In this document: in pieces, positions 36,155-45,373 of the stretch | Position numbering within the stretch: the first letter of the stretch is position 1 | How the letters are laid out: every line of letters begins with the position of its first letter | Assembly: GCA_965262875.1 (NCBI GenBank) | Contig: OZ253569.1 | Coordinates: 310,001-374,000, forward strand | DNA length: 64,000 nucleotides | Direction: 5' to 3' | From: JBALVT01 sp965262875 | GTDB taxonomy: Bacteria > Pseudomonadota > Gammaproteobacteria > Pseudomonadales > Halieaceae | The notes under the pieces: model-generated | Database searches by the model: none | Told to the model about the DNA's origin: nothing | What the model saw: the letters and a program-made list of their open reading frames with translations, nothing else | Program-made: the position numbers and the translations under genes

Positions 36155-38395
36155 CTAGAGGTTGTCGTCGAAATATCGTGAGATGGTGGAGAATACATGC
36201 AGCCGGAAATCGCTGATTCCATGCCGTTGATTGGGATACACCATCATGTCAAATTGCTTGTTTGCTTTGATCAGCGAATCGGCAAACTGCAGAGTAAACG
36301 CAAATTTCACGTTCTCATCTCCGGTGCCGTGAATCAGCAGCAGCTTACCCTGTAGCTGATCAGCGTAATTCATCACGTTCACCGCAGCATAGCCTTTGGG
36401 ATTCTCTTCGGGTGTGCCCATCCAACGCTCCACACCTACTGCTTGGTACCGCGTTAGGTCAATCACTGGTGCAACACTGACAGCGGCTTTGAACAGGGGT
36501 GCTGCTTTGGTCATCAACGCGGCAGCCAGATATCCGCCACCGCTCCAGCCCCAAAACCCGATCCGCTGTGAATCTATCCACGGCAAACTTATTAGGTAGT
36601 TAACGCCCTGCACGTAGTCGAGTACGGCATACTTCCCATATTCTCCATAAGTCAGGTTCTTCGCTGTCTTGCCGCGCCCGGTGGTAGTGCGATTATCCAT
36701 CGCAAAGATTACGTAGCCACGCTGTGCCATATACCGATGCCATAGATCCTGTGTTGGGCCGCGCTGTGTACCCCAACGATTGACGACTACCTGAGAGCCC
36801 GCGTTGCCATAGCCGTAGCTGATGACGGGGTATTTTTTCGATGGATCAAAATCCGGTGGTTTGATAATAAAGCCGTTGAGCGTAATACCATCATCGGTAG
36901 CGAAAGAGACAAATTCTGTATGCGACATTGCATAGTCGCCAAATGCGGGCACCGACTCGGCGACTATAAGCGACACCTCTTCGCCCGCGGTGGTGACGAC
37001 TGAAAGTGACTGCGGCGTGCGCGCATCCGAGTGAGTGGCGAGTGCATAGGCAGCATCGGGTGACAGCTGCCAGTTGTGCCAGCCCGCCTTGTCGGTCAAC
37101 TTTTCAATGCGCTGGTCTGCGATGTGGACGCGGTAAACGTGTTGATCGATCAGTGAATCTTTCTTCGCATAGAAGTAAACCCAGCCCTCTTTTTCGTCAA
37201 CGCCAATCACGGAATCTACTGACCATTCCCCTTGCGTGAGCGGTTGCTCATTCTTGTCTGCAGTAATCAGGTAGAGGTGCCTATACCCGCTTTTTTCACT
37301 AGTCCAGATTACTGCTCCTCCCGCAAGTGGCTGCAGGTCATTGCTGATATCGATCCAGGCCGGGTCGGTATCCTTCAATACTAGCGAAGCTTTTTTCCCC
37401 CCAGGTGTAGCGTGCCATAGCTTTAAGGTTTTGTGATCGCGGGTAAGATGCTGGATATACAGGCCATTGGATGTTGTATTCCAGTGCATCTGCGCAAGAT
37501 AGTCATCGGGATCATGGCCGACATCTATCCAGTCAGTTTTCCCCAAACGCAGCGAATACACGCCAATGCGATTGACCGCATGTTTCTCACTGGTGTTCGG
37601 ATAATGAAAGCTACGAACTTCACTATAGCTTTTGAGTTCATCAATTAGTGGATAAAAACGCACTTCACTGGCATCCATACGCCAGAATGCGATCTGCTTA
37701 CCGTCTGGCGACCAGCGCCAGCCGTCTACGGGGCCAAACTCAGTGCTACCGTAGTCGAAGACGCCGTTGAAAATATCGCCGTTGCCATCGCTCGTGACTG
37801 CCCTGGATTCCCCGGACTCAAGATCAGCTGTGTAAATATTGTTATCAACAACGAATCCAGCATGGCGTCCACCCGGTGACAGCTTGACCAGTTGCAGCTG
37901 CTGTCCCTCTACACCGAGTGGGCGTAGCGTCTTCTTGTTAGCCTGATAGATATACCACGGAGCGCTTCGATAGCCTTGCCAGTTGGTAGTGACCGAGCCC
38001 CGTAGCAATAAGATGCTATTTTCGGGCCGCCATTGAAAATCTGTAAGCGTAAAACCCACTGGCAAACCGCGAACATCCTTGAGGGCGAAGGCCGTCTTTG
38101 CCTGTTCTGAATCCACTGCCCGGCTGACGATACGCTGGCCTTTTTTGTCAGACTCGATAAAAGCATAACTCTTGCCGTCAGGCTGCCATTTTAATGCTGC
38201 GGGTAGCCGTGCGGTGAAAGTGTCGCTCGCAAAAATCGTCTGCATATCCAACGGCTTGCCAGTTGCGGCTTGAAGCGAGGGAGGTGTCACAATGATCAGT
38301 GCAGCGCCCAGCATCGCGATTGAGAACCGGTATAACTTCGGGCTACACGGGAATCCCAAGACCTCTCCACGAACTCCGGCTAGACTAAATTTCAC
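36155..38395 (-). CDS. Dipeptidyl-peptidase IV-family serine peptidase (S9)
   Basis: The 746-residue product has a long N-terminal export signal (hydrophobic about 24-43), a beta-propeller domain with repeated W-SPDG-like blades (FQWRPENSILLL, GWRWSPDGKQIAFWR) and a C-terminal alpha/beta hydrolase. The triad is Ser618 in GFWGWSGGGYLAAA, Asp693 in HGTGDENV and His725 in NQRHGIS. DPP-IV enzymes release Xaa-Pro (or Xaa-Ala) dipeptides from peptide N-termini in the periplasm. The neighbouring prolidase-like amidohydrolase would complete the cut. The nucleophile motif is GWSGGG rather than the more usual GWSYGG. Confidence 0.9.
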   Translation of the reverse strand: MKFSLAGVRGEVLGFPCSPKLYRFSIAMLGAALIIVTPPSLQAATGKPLDMQTIFASDTFTARLPAALKWQPDGKSYAFIESDKKGQRIVSRAVDSEQAKTAFALKDVRGLPVGFTLTDFQWRPENSILLLRGSVTTNWQGYRSAPWYIYQANKKTLRPLGVEGQQLQLVKLSPGGRHAGFVVDNNIYTADLESGESRAVTSDGNGDIFNGVFDYGSTEFGPVDGWRWSPDGKQIAFWRMDASEVRFYPLIDELKSYSEVRSFHYPNTSEKHAVNRIGVYSLRLGKTDWIDVGHDPDDYLAQMHWNTTSNGLYIQHLTRDHKTLKLWHATPGGKKASLVLKDTDPAWIDISNDLQPLAGGAVIWTSEKSGYRHLYLITADKNEQPLTQGEWSVDSVIGVDEKEGWVYFYAKKDSLIDQHVYRVHIADQRIEKLTDKAGWHNWQLSPDAAYALATHSDARTPQSLSVVTTAGEEVSLIVAESVPAFGDYAMSHTEFVSFATDDGITLNGFIIKPPDFDPSKKYPVISYGYGNAGSQVVVNRWGTQRGPTQDLWHRYMAQRGYVIFAMDNRTTTGRGKTAKNLTYGEYGKYAVLDYVQGVNYLISLPWIDSQRIGFWGWSGGGYLAAALMTKAAPLFKAAVSVAPVIDLTRYQAVGVERWMGTPEENPKGYAAVNVMNYADQLQGKLLLIHGTGDENVKFAFTLQFADSLIKANKQFDMMVYPNQRHGISDFRLHVFSTISRYFDDNL

Positions 38396-38451
38396 ACTGA
38401 TCTCCCTGTTGTTGGTTGCGTATGTTGATTGCCGTCATGGCTGCCGCTAAA

Positions 38452-38943
38452 TCAGGTGTATTGCACCAGCTCCATTTGGTGGCCAAATGGATCGAGCACA
38501 TACCACGACAGTGAATCTGGCGCCGGACCAGAGTCGGACACGATGGGCCCGGCAAGCGCGGTGCAGCTGTGTCCTTCAAGGTAAGTCACAGCAAGGGTGA
38601 CATCCTCAACTTCCAGGCAGATATGCCGGCATCCTACATCGCAATTGCGGGGTGGGCTGGTTTTTGCGTCTGCGGGACGATCGTACTGAAACAGCTCCAT
38701 GCCCAGGTTGTCGCATAACTGGAGCATGGCAATATTCAAGCAGGCGTCCGGTACGTTGACGTGAGCTTCGGTCCAGTCACGCCCGTCATCCATACGCGGG
38801 ATTTCGCCGGCGTCAAAAGGTCCCATGCGATAGCGTAGTGTTGCGCCCATTACATCGGTGTAAAAAGTAATCGCCTCGTCAATGTTGCTGACTGTTAGTG
38901 ATACGTGATCAGCGCGTTTGAATGTGGGTTTGCTCTCAGACAT
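38452..38943 (-). CDS. VOC-family protein in the peptidase operon
   Basis: The 163-residue product starts at 38943 (MSESKPTFKRADHVSLTV); the frame upstream lies inside the transporter gene and is ignored. Two VOC modules are present: HVSLTVSNIDEAITFYTDVM, and RHICLEVEDVTLAVTYLEGH with DPFGHQMELVQY. His and Glu ligand positions are preserved, so it is likely a metal-dependent isomerase, lyase or epimerase. The substrate is unknown. It lies between the Nramp-fold transporter and the DPP-IV gene, with close spacing on both sides. Confidence 0.85.
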   Translation of the reverse strand: MSESKPTFKRADHVSLTVSNIDEAITFYTDVMGATLRYRMGPFDAGEIPRMDDGRDWTEAHVNVPDACLNIAMLQLCDNLGMELFQYDRPADAKTSPPRNCDVGCRHICLEVEDVTLAVTYLEGHSCTALAGPIVSDSGPAPDSLSWYVLDPFGHQMELVQYT

Positions 38944-38963
38944 AGTTTTGGCTCCGATAGAAA

Positions 38964-40280
38964 TCAACCAGTGAGTAAGGTGTAATAATAGGGAATCTTG
39001 TTTACCGCGAGTACGAGTGAAACTGCGAGGCCAACAAACAAAATAGCGTTGCGCCACCACTCTGCGCGAAACTCTTTCATCACGCTCTTGTTGTTAACTA
39101 ACAAGATCACAATCACGTAAACCAGAGGAATTACCACTACATTGATACCCATTAGCAGGATCACTTTGAGTAGTGCAGGGAACTCCCAGAATGGAGCCAG
39201 CAGCGCGGCTGCCAGGACGAAGGCGTACAGCATACGTTGGTATGTCTTGTTGTCTTGGCTAAACCGCCACGGTCGGCCAAGCATGTCGAGGGTAAAGTAG
39301 ATCGTAGTCTGCGCGGTAACGACGAGCGTAGTCATTGCTGCAATAAACAGACCCAGCGAAAAAATCATAGGTCCGAGAAAGGAGAGCGCCGGAGGTAAGG
39401 CGTTGCTGAATACAGTGGATGCTTGCCCTACATCTGCAAAGCTCGCGTGATTGTCCAGCGAGTTCAAGGCGAACCCGCCCGCCACAAGAACAAAGAAAGC
39501 ATAGGCGCCGAAAATGAATCCAAGATTTACAATGGCACGATGGAAGGCTTGCTTGAGTTCAGTTTTATTGCCGCCTGCATTGGCCGCGAGATAAGGCATT
39601 CCCAACAGTGCACCCGGAGCGACTGCTGCGCCCACCATGGCGATGATTGAGCTGGTCGCCACACGGCTTGTATCGCTACCCGGCACGGGTAAGTCTGCTG
39701 GTAGTGAGGGTACGAACCCGCCAAGAATTGCGCGCCATTCTGAGAAACCTCGCACAGCGACCATCAGAAAACAGAAGAACATGACCACCATTAACCATGA
39801 CATCACGCGTTGCATGCGATCGTAGCCCTGGGAGAAAACCACCCACAGAATCGCGGCGGACAGCGTTAGCGACAGAATGACATCGAATGCGAGCGAGATG
39901 GGCTGTGATTCACTGATCCCGGTTGAAGGAAGACCCATGAGCGAGGTAAAGGCCGAAGTAATTACTGAAATTTGGCCCATAGCCACAAGAAAGTGCACTG
40001 GGACATTGATAGCCAATATCAGCCAAGCGACCCTCGGGTTCACTCGTGACTTTATGAGTTCAAACATGCCCTGGTCCGGGTTGAGGGCACCAATTCGTGA
40101 TGAGCTGTCTACTGACACCACGAAAACCGGCAGCAGCAGGAGAATCACCCAGAGTAGATCATATCCAAACCAGGCTCCTGCAAGCAGGAAGGACGCAACC
40201 GCGCCGGCACCCATGGTTCCTGCGGCAATGACCGCGGTGGGGCCTACCAGGGTCTGAAAAAAGCGTACCATTGCCTTCAT
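38964..40280 (-). CDS. Nramp-fold transporter without the metal-binding residues
   Basis: The 438-residue, 11-helix membrane protein follows the Nramp order (GPTAVIAAGTMGAGAVASFL, then WFGYDLLWVILLLLPVFVVS in helices 1-2). However, the helix-1 DPGN metal motif is replaced by TMGAGA, and the helix-6 MPH motif by APG (GAAVAPGALLGMPY). Divalent metal transport as in MntH is therefore unlikely. Placed in a peptidase operon between a dipeptidase-like amidohydrolase and a VOC protein, it may move an organic or amino-acid-type solute (inference). The coding frame is intact. Confidence 0.8.
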   Translation of the reverse strand: MKAMVRFFQTLVGPTAVIAAGTMGAGAVASFLLAGAWFGYDLLWVILLLLPVFVVSVDSSSRIGALNPDQGMFELIKSRVNPRVAWLILAINVPVHFLVAMGQISVITSAFTSLMGLPSTGISESQPISLAFDVILSLTLSAAILWVVFSQGYDRMQRVMSWLMVVMFFCFLMVAVRGFSEWRAILGGFVPSLPADLPVPGSDTSRVATSSIIAMVGAAVAPGALLGMPYLAANAGGNKTELKQAFHRAIVNLGFIFGAYAFFVLVAGGFALNSLDNHASFADVGQASTVFSNALPPALSFLGPMIFSLGLFIAAMTTLVVTAQTTIYFTLDMLGRPWRFSQDNKTYQRMLYAFVLAAALLAPFWEFPALLKVILLMGINVVVIPLVYVIVILLVNNKSVMKEFRAEWWRNAILFVGLAVSLVLAVNKIPYYYTLLTG

Positions 40281-40371
40281 GTTTTCCTGGATACCTTTGC
40301 GAGCGGGGAAGTTGGTGAGTATATGCAGCCCATTGTCAGGCTAGACAAATTGGCGGCTGGCATACCTCGGC

Positions 40372-41655
40372 TCATTTGACGTCATCTTGGCGATAGATTA
40401 TTCCGCCTTTCATTACCATGGTGATAGCACGCAGGGCACTTATATTCTCAATGGGGTCAGCTGACACCGCAACGATGTCGGCGTACTTGCCAACTTCCAA
40501 AGAACCGCTTTCGCCATCAGCTCCCAGCATTTTTGCAGGCTCAATGGTCGCCGCCCGCAGCGCTCTTAGCGGAGTCATGCCCGCGGCGACATAGTATTCG
40601 GCTTCGCGGACCGTTGCCGTCGTGCCATCGTTGGGTTCATGAGGTAGCTGGTCTGTTCCCAGCGCAATGTTGACGTTCTCGGCAATCGCTGTTCGTAGTG
40701 ACTCCCAATGGATCTTGCCAACAGAATTGCGGCGTTCGAGATACCACGGTGGCGACCCGATCGCCTCAAAGAAAGGTTGCGTCGCCGGCTGGCTGACCAC
40801 AATGGTAGGCACCAGCCATGTGCCGGCGCGCGCCATTTTCTTCAACACCTTACGGTCGAGCATATAACCGTGCTCTATGCTATCTATGCCCGCGTCAACG
40901 GCGACGGAGGTTGCTGCTGGAGAGCCGGAGTGCGCTGCAACCTTGGCCCCAAATCGGTGTGCAGCGTCTACCACTGCGTTGATTTCCTCAGGCGTCATCA
41001 GCGCTTTGGCGATGTCTCCTCCGTCGGTAGCGATGCCGCCGGAAATCAGTATTTTAATCCAATCAGCGCCAAGGCTGATCTGCTTTCGCGCAGCTTTCAC
41101 CAGTTCGTCCGGTCCGTCTGCGTAGATAACGCCGGCCTCTGAACCGTGTCCCCCGGTAATGATGACGGACTCACCGGCGCTGAATATGCGTGGACCAACG
41201 CTTTCGCCTTTGTTGATAGAGTTTTTCAGGGCAATATCACCGTAGCGATGTTCGCCAGGCAGGCGGACGGTAGTCACCCCTGCCTGTAGAACTTTCTCGG
41301 CGTTCGCCGCCATGCGCAATGCGGCAGCGGCCTCGGTTTCCTGCGCCAGTTGCGCCTGCATTTTTCCCGGAAGTATCAGGCCCAGATGAACGTGCATGTT
41401 CATCATGCCGGGGATCAACCATTTCCCCTTGGCATCTACTATCTTAGTGCCAGCGGGAATTACTATTTCAGAGCGACTGCCGATTGCAGCTATACGCTCG
41501 CCATCTACTAAAATGACAGCATCTTGCAGAGGCTTCTTGCCATCCAGGTTGACGAGCGTACCGCCAATGATGGCCGTAGTTGCCGCGCTGACCGGTAGAA
41601 TTAGTAGCAACTGACAGGCGAGAACAATTGCGCTGCGTACGAGTTTATTTATCAT
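40372..41655 (-). CDS. Exported prolidase-like amidohydrolase
   Basis: The 427-residue product has a signal peptide (about 9-24, VSA cleavage) and an amidohydrolase barrel. HVH at residues 88-90 binds the first metal, KILISGGIATDGGD carries the bridging Lys region, and AHSGSPAA, SIEHGYM and LGTDQLPHEP complete the ligands. KYADIVAVSADP ends the small beta domain. This branch includes Xaa-Pro and Xaa-Arg dipeptidases as well as imidazolonepropionase-like enzymes. With DPP-IV next door an Xaa-Pro dipeptidase role is plausible. It sits 27 bases after the second DUF885 gene. Confidence 0.87.
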   Translation of the reverse strand: MINKLVRSAIVLACQLLLILPVSAATTAIIGGTLVNLDGKKPLQDAVILVDGERIAAIGSRSEIVIPAGTKIVDAKGKWLIPGMMNMHVHLGLILPGKMQAQLAQETEAAAALRMAANAEKVLQAGVTTVRLPGEHRYGDIALKNSINKGESVGPRIFSAGESVIITGGHGSEAGVIYADGPDELVKAARKQISLGADWIKILISGGIATDGGDIAKALMTPEEINAVVDAAHRFGAKVAAHSGSPAATSVAVDAGIDSIEHGYMLDRKVLKKMARAGTWLVPTIVVSQPATQPFFEAIGSPPWYLERRNSVGKIHWESLRTAIAENVNIALGTDQLPHEPNDGTTATVREAEYYVAAGMTPLRALRAATIEPAKMLGADGESGSLEVGKYADIVAVSADPIENISALRAITMVMKGGIIYRQDDVK

Positions 41656-41682
41656 GAAGTCACTTCTCTTTTTAAGATTTTT

Positions 41683-43507
41683 TTACGGTGTGAATGAAGC
41701 TTTGTCAGCTGTCTTCCACGCTTCCACTTCTTCGCGCAACAAGCTCAGCGGTAGTGGTCCATTTTCAAGCACCAGCGCATGAAATGCTGCGAGATCAAAT
41801 TCCCTCCCCAGACGCTGTTCAGCTTCAGCGCGCAAATCGAGGATCACCTGCATGCCAATTTTGAACGCGGTAGCCTGTCCGGGTACGGCAAGATATCGAT
41901 CGACCGCCCGCTCGTTATTTTCCTCTGAGCTGGCTGTATTTTTGTTCAGGTATTCGACCGCTTCTGTGCGGGTCCACTGCTTTAGGTGCAATCCACTGTC
42001 GACAACCAAACGACACGCTCGCCACAGTTCACCTGCGAGTCGACCAAACTGAGCATAGTCATCTTCATACAAGCCAACCTCGTCCGCCAGATACTCTGCA
42101 TAAAGCGCCCAGCCTTCGGTAAAGGCCGTGTTTGACCACCACAAATAGTACTTGCGGATTTCCGGTATGTCTCGCGAGAGCATAACGGAAGACTGTAAAT
42201 GGTGTCCGGGCACGCCTTCATGAAAAAGTAGGGCGGGCAAATCATAGGTCCTGAGACTGCTCATGTCATACATACCCAGATACACGGTCCCCACATTGTC
42301 ATTGTCAGGACTACCGGACTCATAAAAAACCTATCGGGGCAGACTTCTCGCGGAATGCCTCGATACGGCGTACGTTTAGCGAATGCGGCAACGGATAAGG
42401 CAGGATTTTGTCCATTATTCCCTTGGCTTTGTCGACTAGCTGTTGCGCTAGCTGAAGATAGCCCTGCCGCCCCTCGTCCGTATTGGGAAAGTAAAACGCA
42501 GGGTCAGTCTTTAAGTGGGTAAGGAATGCACTGAGATCGCCAGAGAACTTGACGCGCTGGCGAATTTCGTCCATTTCATTTTGTATTCGAGCAACCTCGG
42601 ACAAACCCAGAGTATGGATTTCCTGCGCGCTGAAGTCAGCTGTAGTGTATTGATCAATGAGAAACTCGTAAAATTCAGCCCCGTCTGGCATCGCCCAAAC
42701 ACCAGTGTTGGTGGCGTCGGAAGTACCTTTTTTTAATGCCTCTATAAGCGTTTCATAGGCTGGCACGAAACTGTTTTGGTAGGCCGTATTGGCATCAACG
42801 AGCAGGGCCTCGTGTTCATCACCACCCAGGTTCAGGGCGCCCAGCTTCTTTTTGAAATTCGCCAGAATGACGTTTTCTTCTCCGGCGATAATCGATTGCG
42901 CGCCGTCCATCAGGCGTTCTGCCACAGCGGGGGGTATTCGAATACCGCGTTCCCGTCTTGCTCGCAAATGGTTGGCAAGTTGCTGTAACGGAATCGATAC
43001 TGTACTCAGTCGCTCAATGTAAAATTCCGCACTCTGGCGCGAATCAATCGGATGGCTGTTCAACAGCGTTCCGGCGATGGTCAGATGTGGGCCCACAATC
43101 TGGTTGATCGGATTGAGGTGATACCGCCAACGGTAGCGCTCCAGCCGAAGCTCAAGTTCTGTTTCAAACGCGCGATAGTCGATCTGGTTGCGTCGGTCCA
43201 GCGCCTGGAAATCTATATTCTTTCGGAGAGTTTGAAGGTCTTGTTCCGTTTTTTGAGCTTCCTGGTCCCATGCCGTCAGAGAAAGATCGAACCATGGGCT
43301 ACTGAATGTATCGGAGCCCAAACTCGAAGCGAGCACTGGATCAGCGGCCAGTCGACGCTCATATACGGTGTCTAATAGCTGCTTTAAATCTCGAGTCTCA
43401 CCAGAATTGGCCGTCGGGGGTTCGCTATTGCTGCACGAAAGCGTGCCTATCGCTGCGGCTAGCGCTAGCAACAGCTTCGGTGAGTGTGTCTTATGATTTC
43501 TCCTCAT
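41683..43507 (-). pseudogene. DUF885 peptidase-like lipoprotein, frameshifted
   Basis: The N-terminal part (43507-42320) begins with a lipoprotein-type signal (LLLALAAAIGTLSCSN, Cys about 25) and covers the helical domain. In a run of six A on the plus strand (42324-42329) the frame breaks; with five it would read SAPIGFYESGSPDNDNVG and continue into the second part (to 41683). That part holds the HExxPGHH zinc-type motif (FHEGVPGHHLQS) and WALYAEYLADEVG. DUF885 proteins resemble M32/M3-like metallopeptidases. The start overlaps the upstream DUF885 gene as ATGA. It is dead if the extra base is real. Confidence 0.85.
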
Positions 43508-45246
43508 AGTAGTTTGTCGAGCATTACTGGAGGTACCGGTCCGGCTTGCAAGACCGCGTCTACCCAGCGCCGTGGCCCATCATAGGCTGGGCTCGCCTGA
43601 TAAACGGCGAATAGCCGCTTGAAGTGCTGGTAGCCGGTAAAGTAGTCGGTGATCTGCAGGGGTGAATTGACCACCCGCTGCCAGAGGTTTTTAGCAAACT
43701 GCGGTGCCAACAAGCCCTCATCTCGGGCGAAGGTCAGTACCTGTGATTCTCCCCACCCCGCCGTATTCACCTGAACACTGACATAGGCGCGGGTGGCATT
43801 CTCGAGCCGTTTGCGTAGGTGAGCGAGGCGAGTCAGTGGTGCGTTGTCTGCCCAGCCAGCGTCCAGCATAAGCTCTTCACTGAAGCTACCCCAGCCTTCT
43901 ACATAGGAGCCATTGGCGAAAAGTGTGCGCACAACCGGCGCCTGGCTCACTGCAACTTTGTACTGCAGGTAGTGCCCAGGGAACATTTCATGAGACATGA
44001 TCATAGTATTGAAATGTGTATTGAAGGATCGGTAAAAGCCCTCCTGCACCTCCGGCGCGGCGGTAGCTGGAATGGACGGTACGTAAAACAGCGTGTCAGA
44101 TTCGGGCGCAAAGGGTCCGCTCGGGTAGACTCCGCCAACCGCAGAGCCGCTAAAATGTGAGGGTGAAAGCGCAATGAGCAGTGTTGCAGGTTTCGGTATG
44201 CTCGCAAGACGCTTCTTCTCAACGAAACGCTCCGCGGCAAAGGTCAGCGTTGTGAAGCTCGCAAGAAAATTCGCACTGTTATCTTGACGATCGGATTCCA
44301 TCGCCTCAATCGCCGCCGCTAAAACCTTATCGCCGGTGGCATGAACTTCAGCTGTTTTCGGCTCCACTGCCCGCCATCGTTCTGCCTCAATGTTCATCAG
44401 GGCGCGGACGTTGTGCATTTCGGTATAGGCAGCATCCAACAGGGTCTTCGGTGTGTACAAACCTGAGGTTCGACGAGCGAGCTTCGCCGCGTAGATGTTC
44501 GTATTCATGGCAGCACTGGCGGATGCTCTGGGCATTATGTTCTCGACCAGATGTGTTTCAAAGGCGGCGATGGAGGCCACTGTCTGACGTATTGTGGCTT
44601 CAAGAGACCTGTCTTTCGAGGCGGCCGGCCATGTGGCTGTCAACTTGCGTAAATTACCCGTATAAAATTTACGGGTGCCGGCCAGTGTGCGCAATGCTGT
44701 TTGGGTGCGAAATGCGTTGCCTCCGGTGAGACTTTGCACCGCTTTTTTGCACATTCGTTGCACACCTTGCAGGCGCGCGATTAAAGCAACACTGCGATCT
44801 TTTTCCGACAGTTGATCCCGCACCAACAGATGCGTCAGAGCCTGAGAAATTTGCTCCGAATACCATTGTGGCTGCTGTGTCAGGGGGCGATCCTCACGCC
44901 AATTCGCTAGCTCGTTTTCTATTTGACCGAGCAAGATCTGAAGGTCGATGCGTGTCGACAGATTGATCTGGGTTGGTTCCAGCGCGGTGCGCACTTCGAC
45001 AGCAGTGGTTTTATTAAAGGCGAGCCACCCGGCTACAACAGGCTCGGAATAGTCTTCGAAAGTAGCAGCGGTCCCAGTATCTCCATAGGCGAAAGCTGCG
45101 CTGGGATAAAAGCCTTGCCAGGCCTCGACGTACTTGTCAAAAAGAGCTTGCGCTTCAGGCTTGGCAATTGCCGCACCGGAAAGAAGCGGCAAGCAAAAGA
45201 GAAGGGCATGCAGCGCTCGAAAAAACTGTGTCTGGGAGTGTTTCAT
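43504..45246 (-). CDS. DUF885 peptidase-like exported protein
   Basis: The 580-residue product has a signal peptide (hydrophobic about 12-28) and a long alpha-helical body. The C-terminal domain carries HEMFPGHYLQYKVA, the family's HExxPGH metal-site motif, and YVEGWGSFSEELMLDAGW, whose Glu is the probable third ligand. DUF885 proteins are thought to be periplasmic metallopeptidases acting on oligopeptides. It is the second gene after the TonB receptor in the operon and overlaps the next DUF885 gene by four bases. The two paralogues are only distantly similar. Confidence 0.87.
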   Translation of the reverse strand: MKHSQTQFFRALHALLFCLPLLSGAAIAKPEAQALFDKYVEAWQGFYPSAAFAYGDTGTAATFEDYSEPVVAGWLAFNKTTAVEVRTALEPTQINLSTRIDLQILLGQIENELANWREDRPLTQQPQWYSEQISQALTHLLVRDQLSEKDRSVALIARLQGVQRMCKKAVQSLTGGNAFRTQTALRTLAGTRKFYTGNLRKLTATWPAASKDRSLEATIRQTVASIAAFETHLVENIMPRASASAAMNTNIYAAKLARRTSGLYTPKTLLDAAYTEMHNVRALMNIEAERWRAVEPKTAEVHATGDKVLAAAIEAMESDRQDNSANFLASFTTLTFAAERFVEKKRLASIPKPATLLIALSPSHFSGSAVGGVYPSGPFAPESDTLFYVPSIPATAAPEVQEGFYRSFNTHFNTMIMSHEMFPGHYLQYKVAVSQAPVVRTLFANGSYVEGWGSFSEELMLDAGWADNAPLTRLAHLRKRLENATRAYVSVQVNTAGWGESQVLTFARDEGLLAPQFAKNLWQRVVNSPLQITDYFTGYQHFKRLFAVYQASPAYDGPRRWVDAVLQAGPVPPVMLDKLL

Positions 45247-45373
45247 GAAGCTTCTCCACAGTTTTTGTTATTTTGGTAAGTGGTTGGTGAATCCGCCCGC
45301 TTGCACATAAAGTTCAACGGATGGTGGTTCATAAGGAAGAGGGCCAGGGTAGGGACCTCTTCTTAGTTGCACA

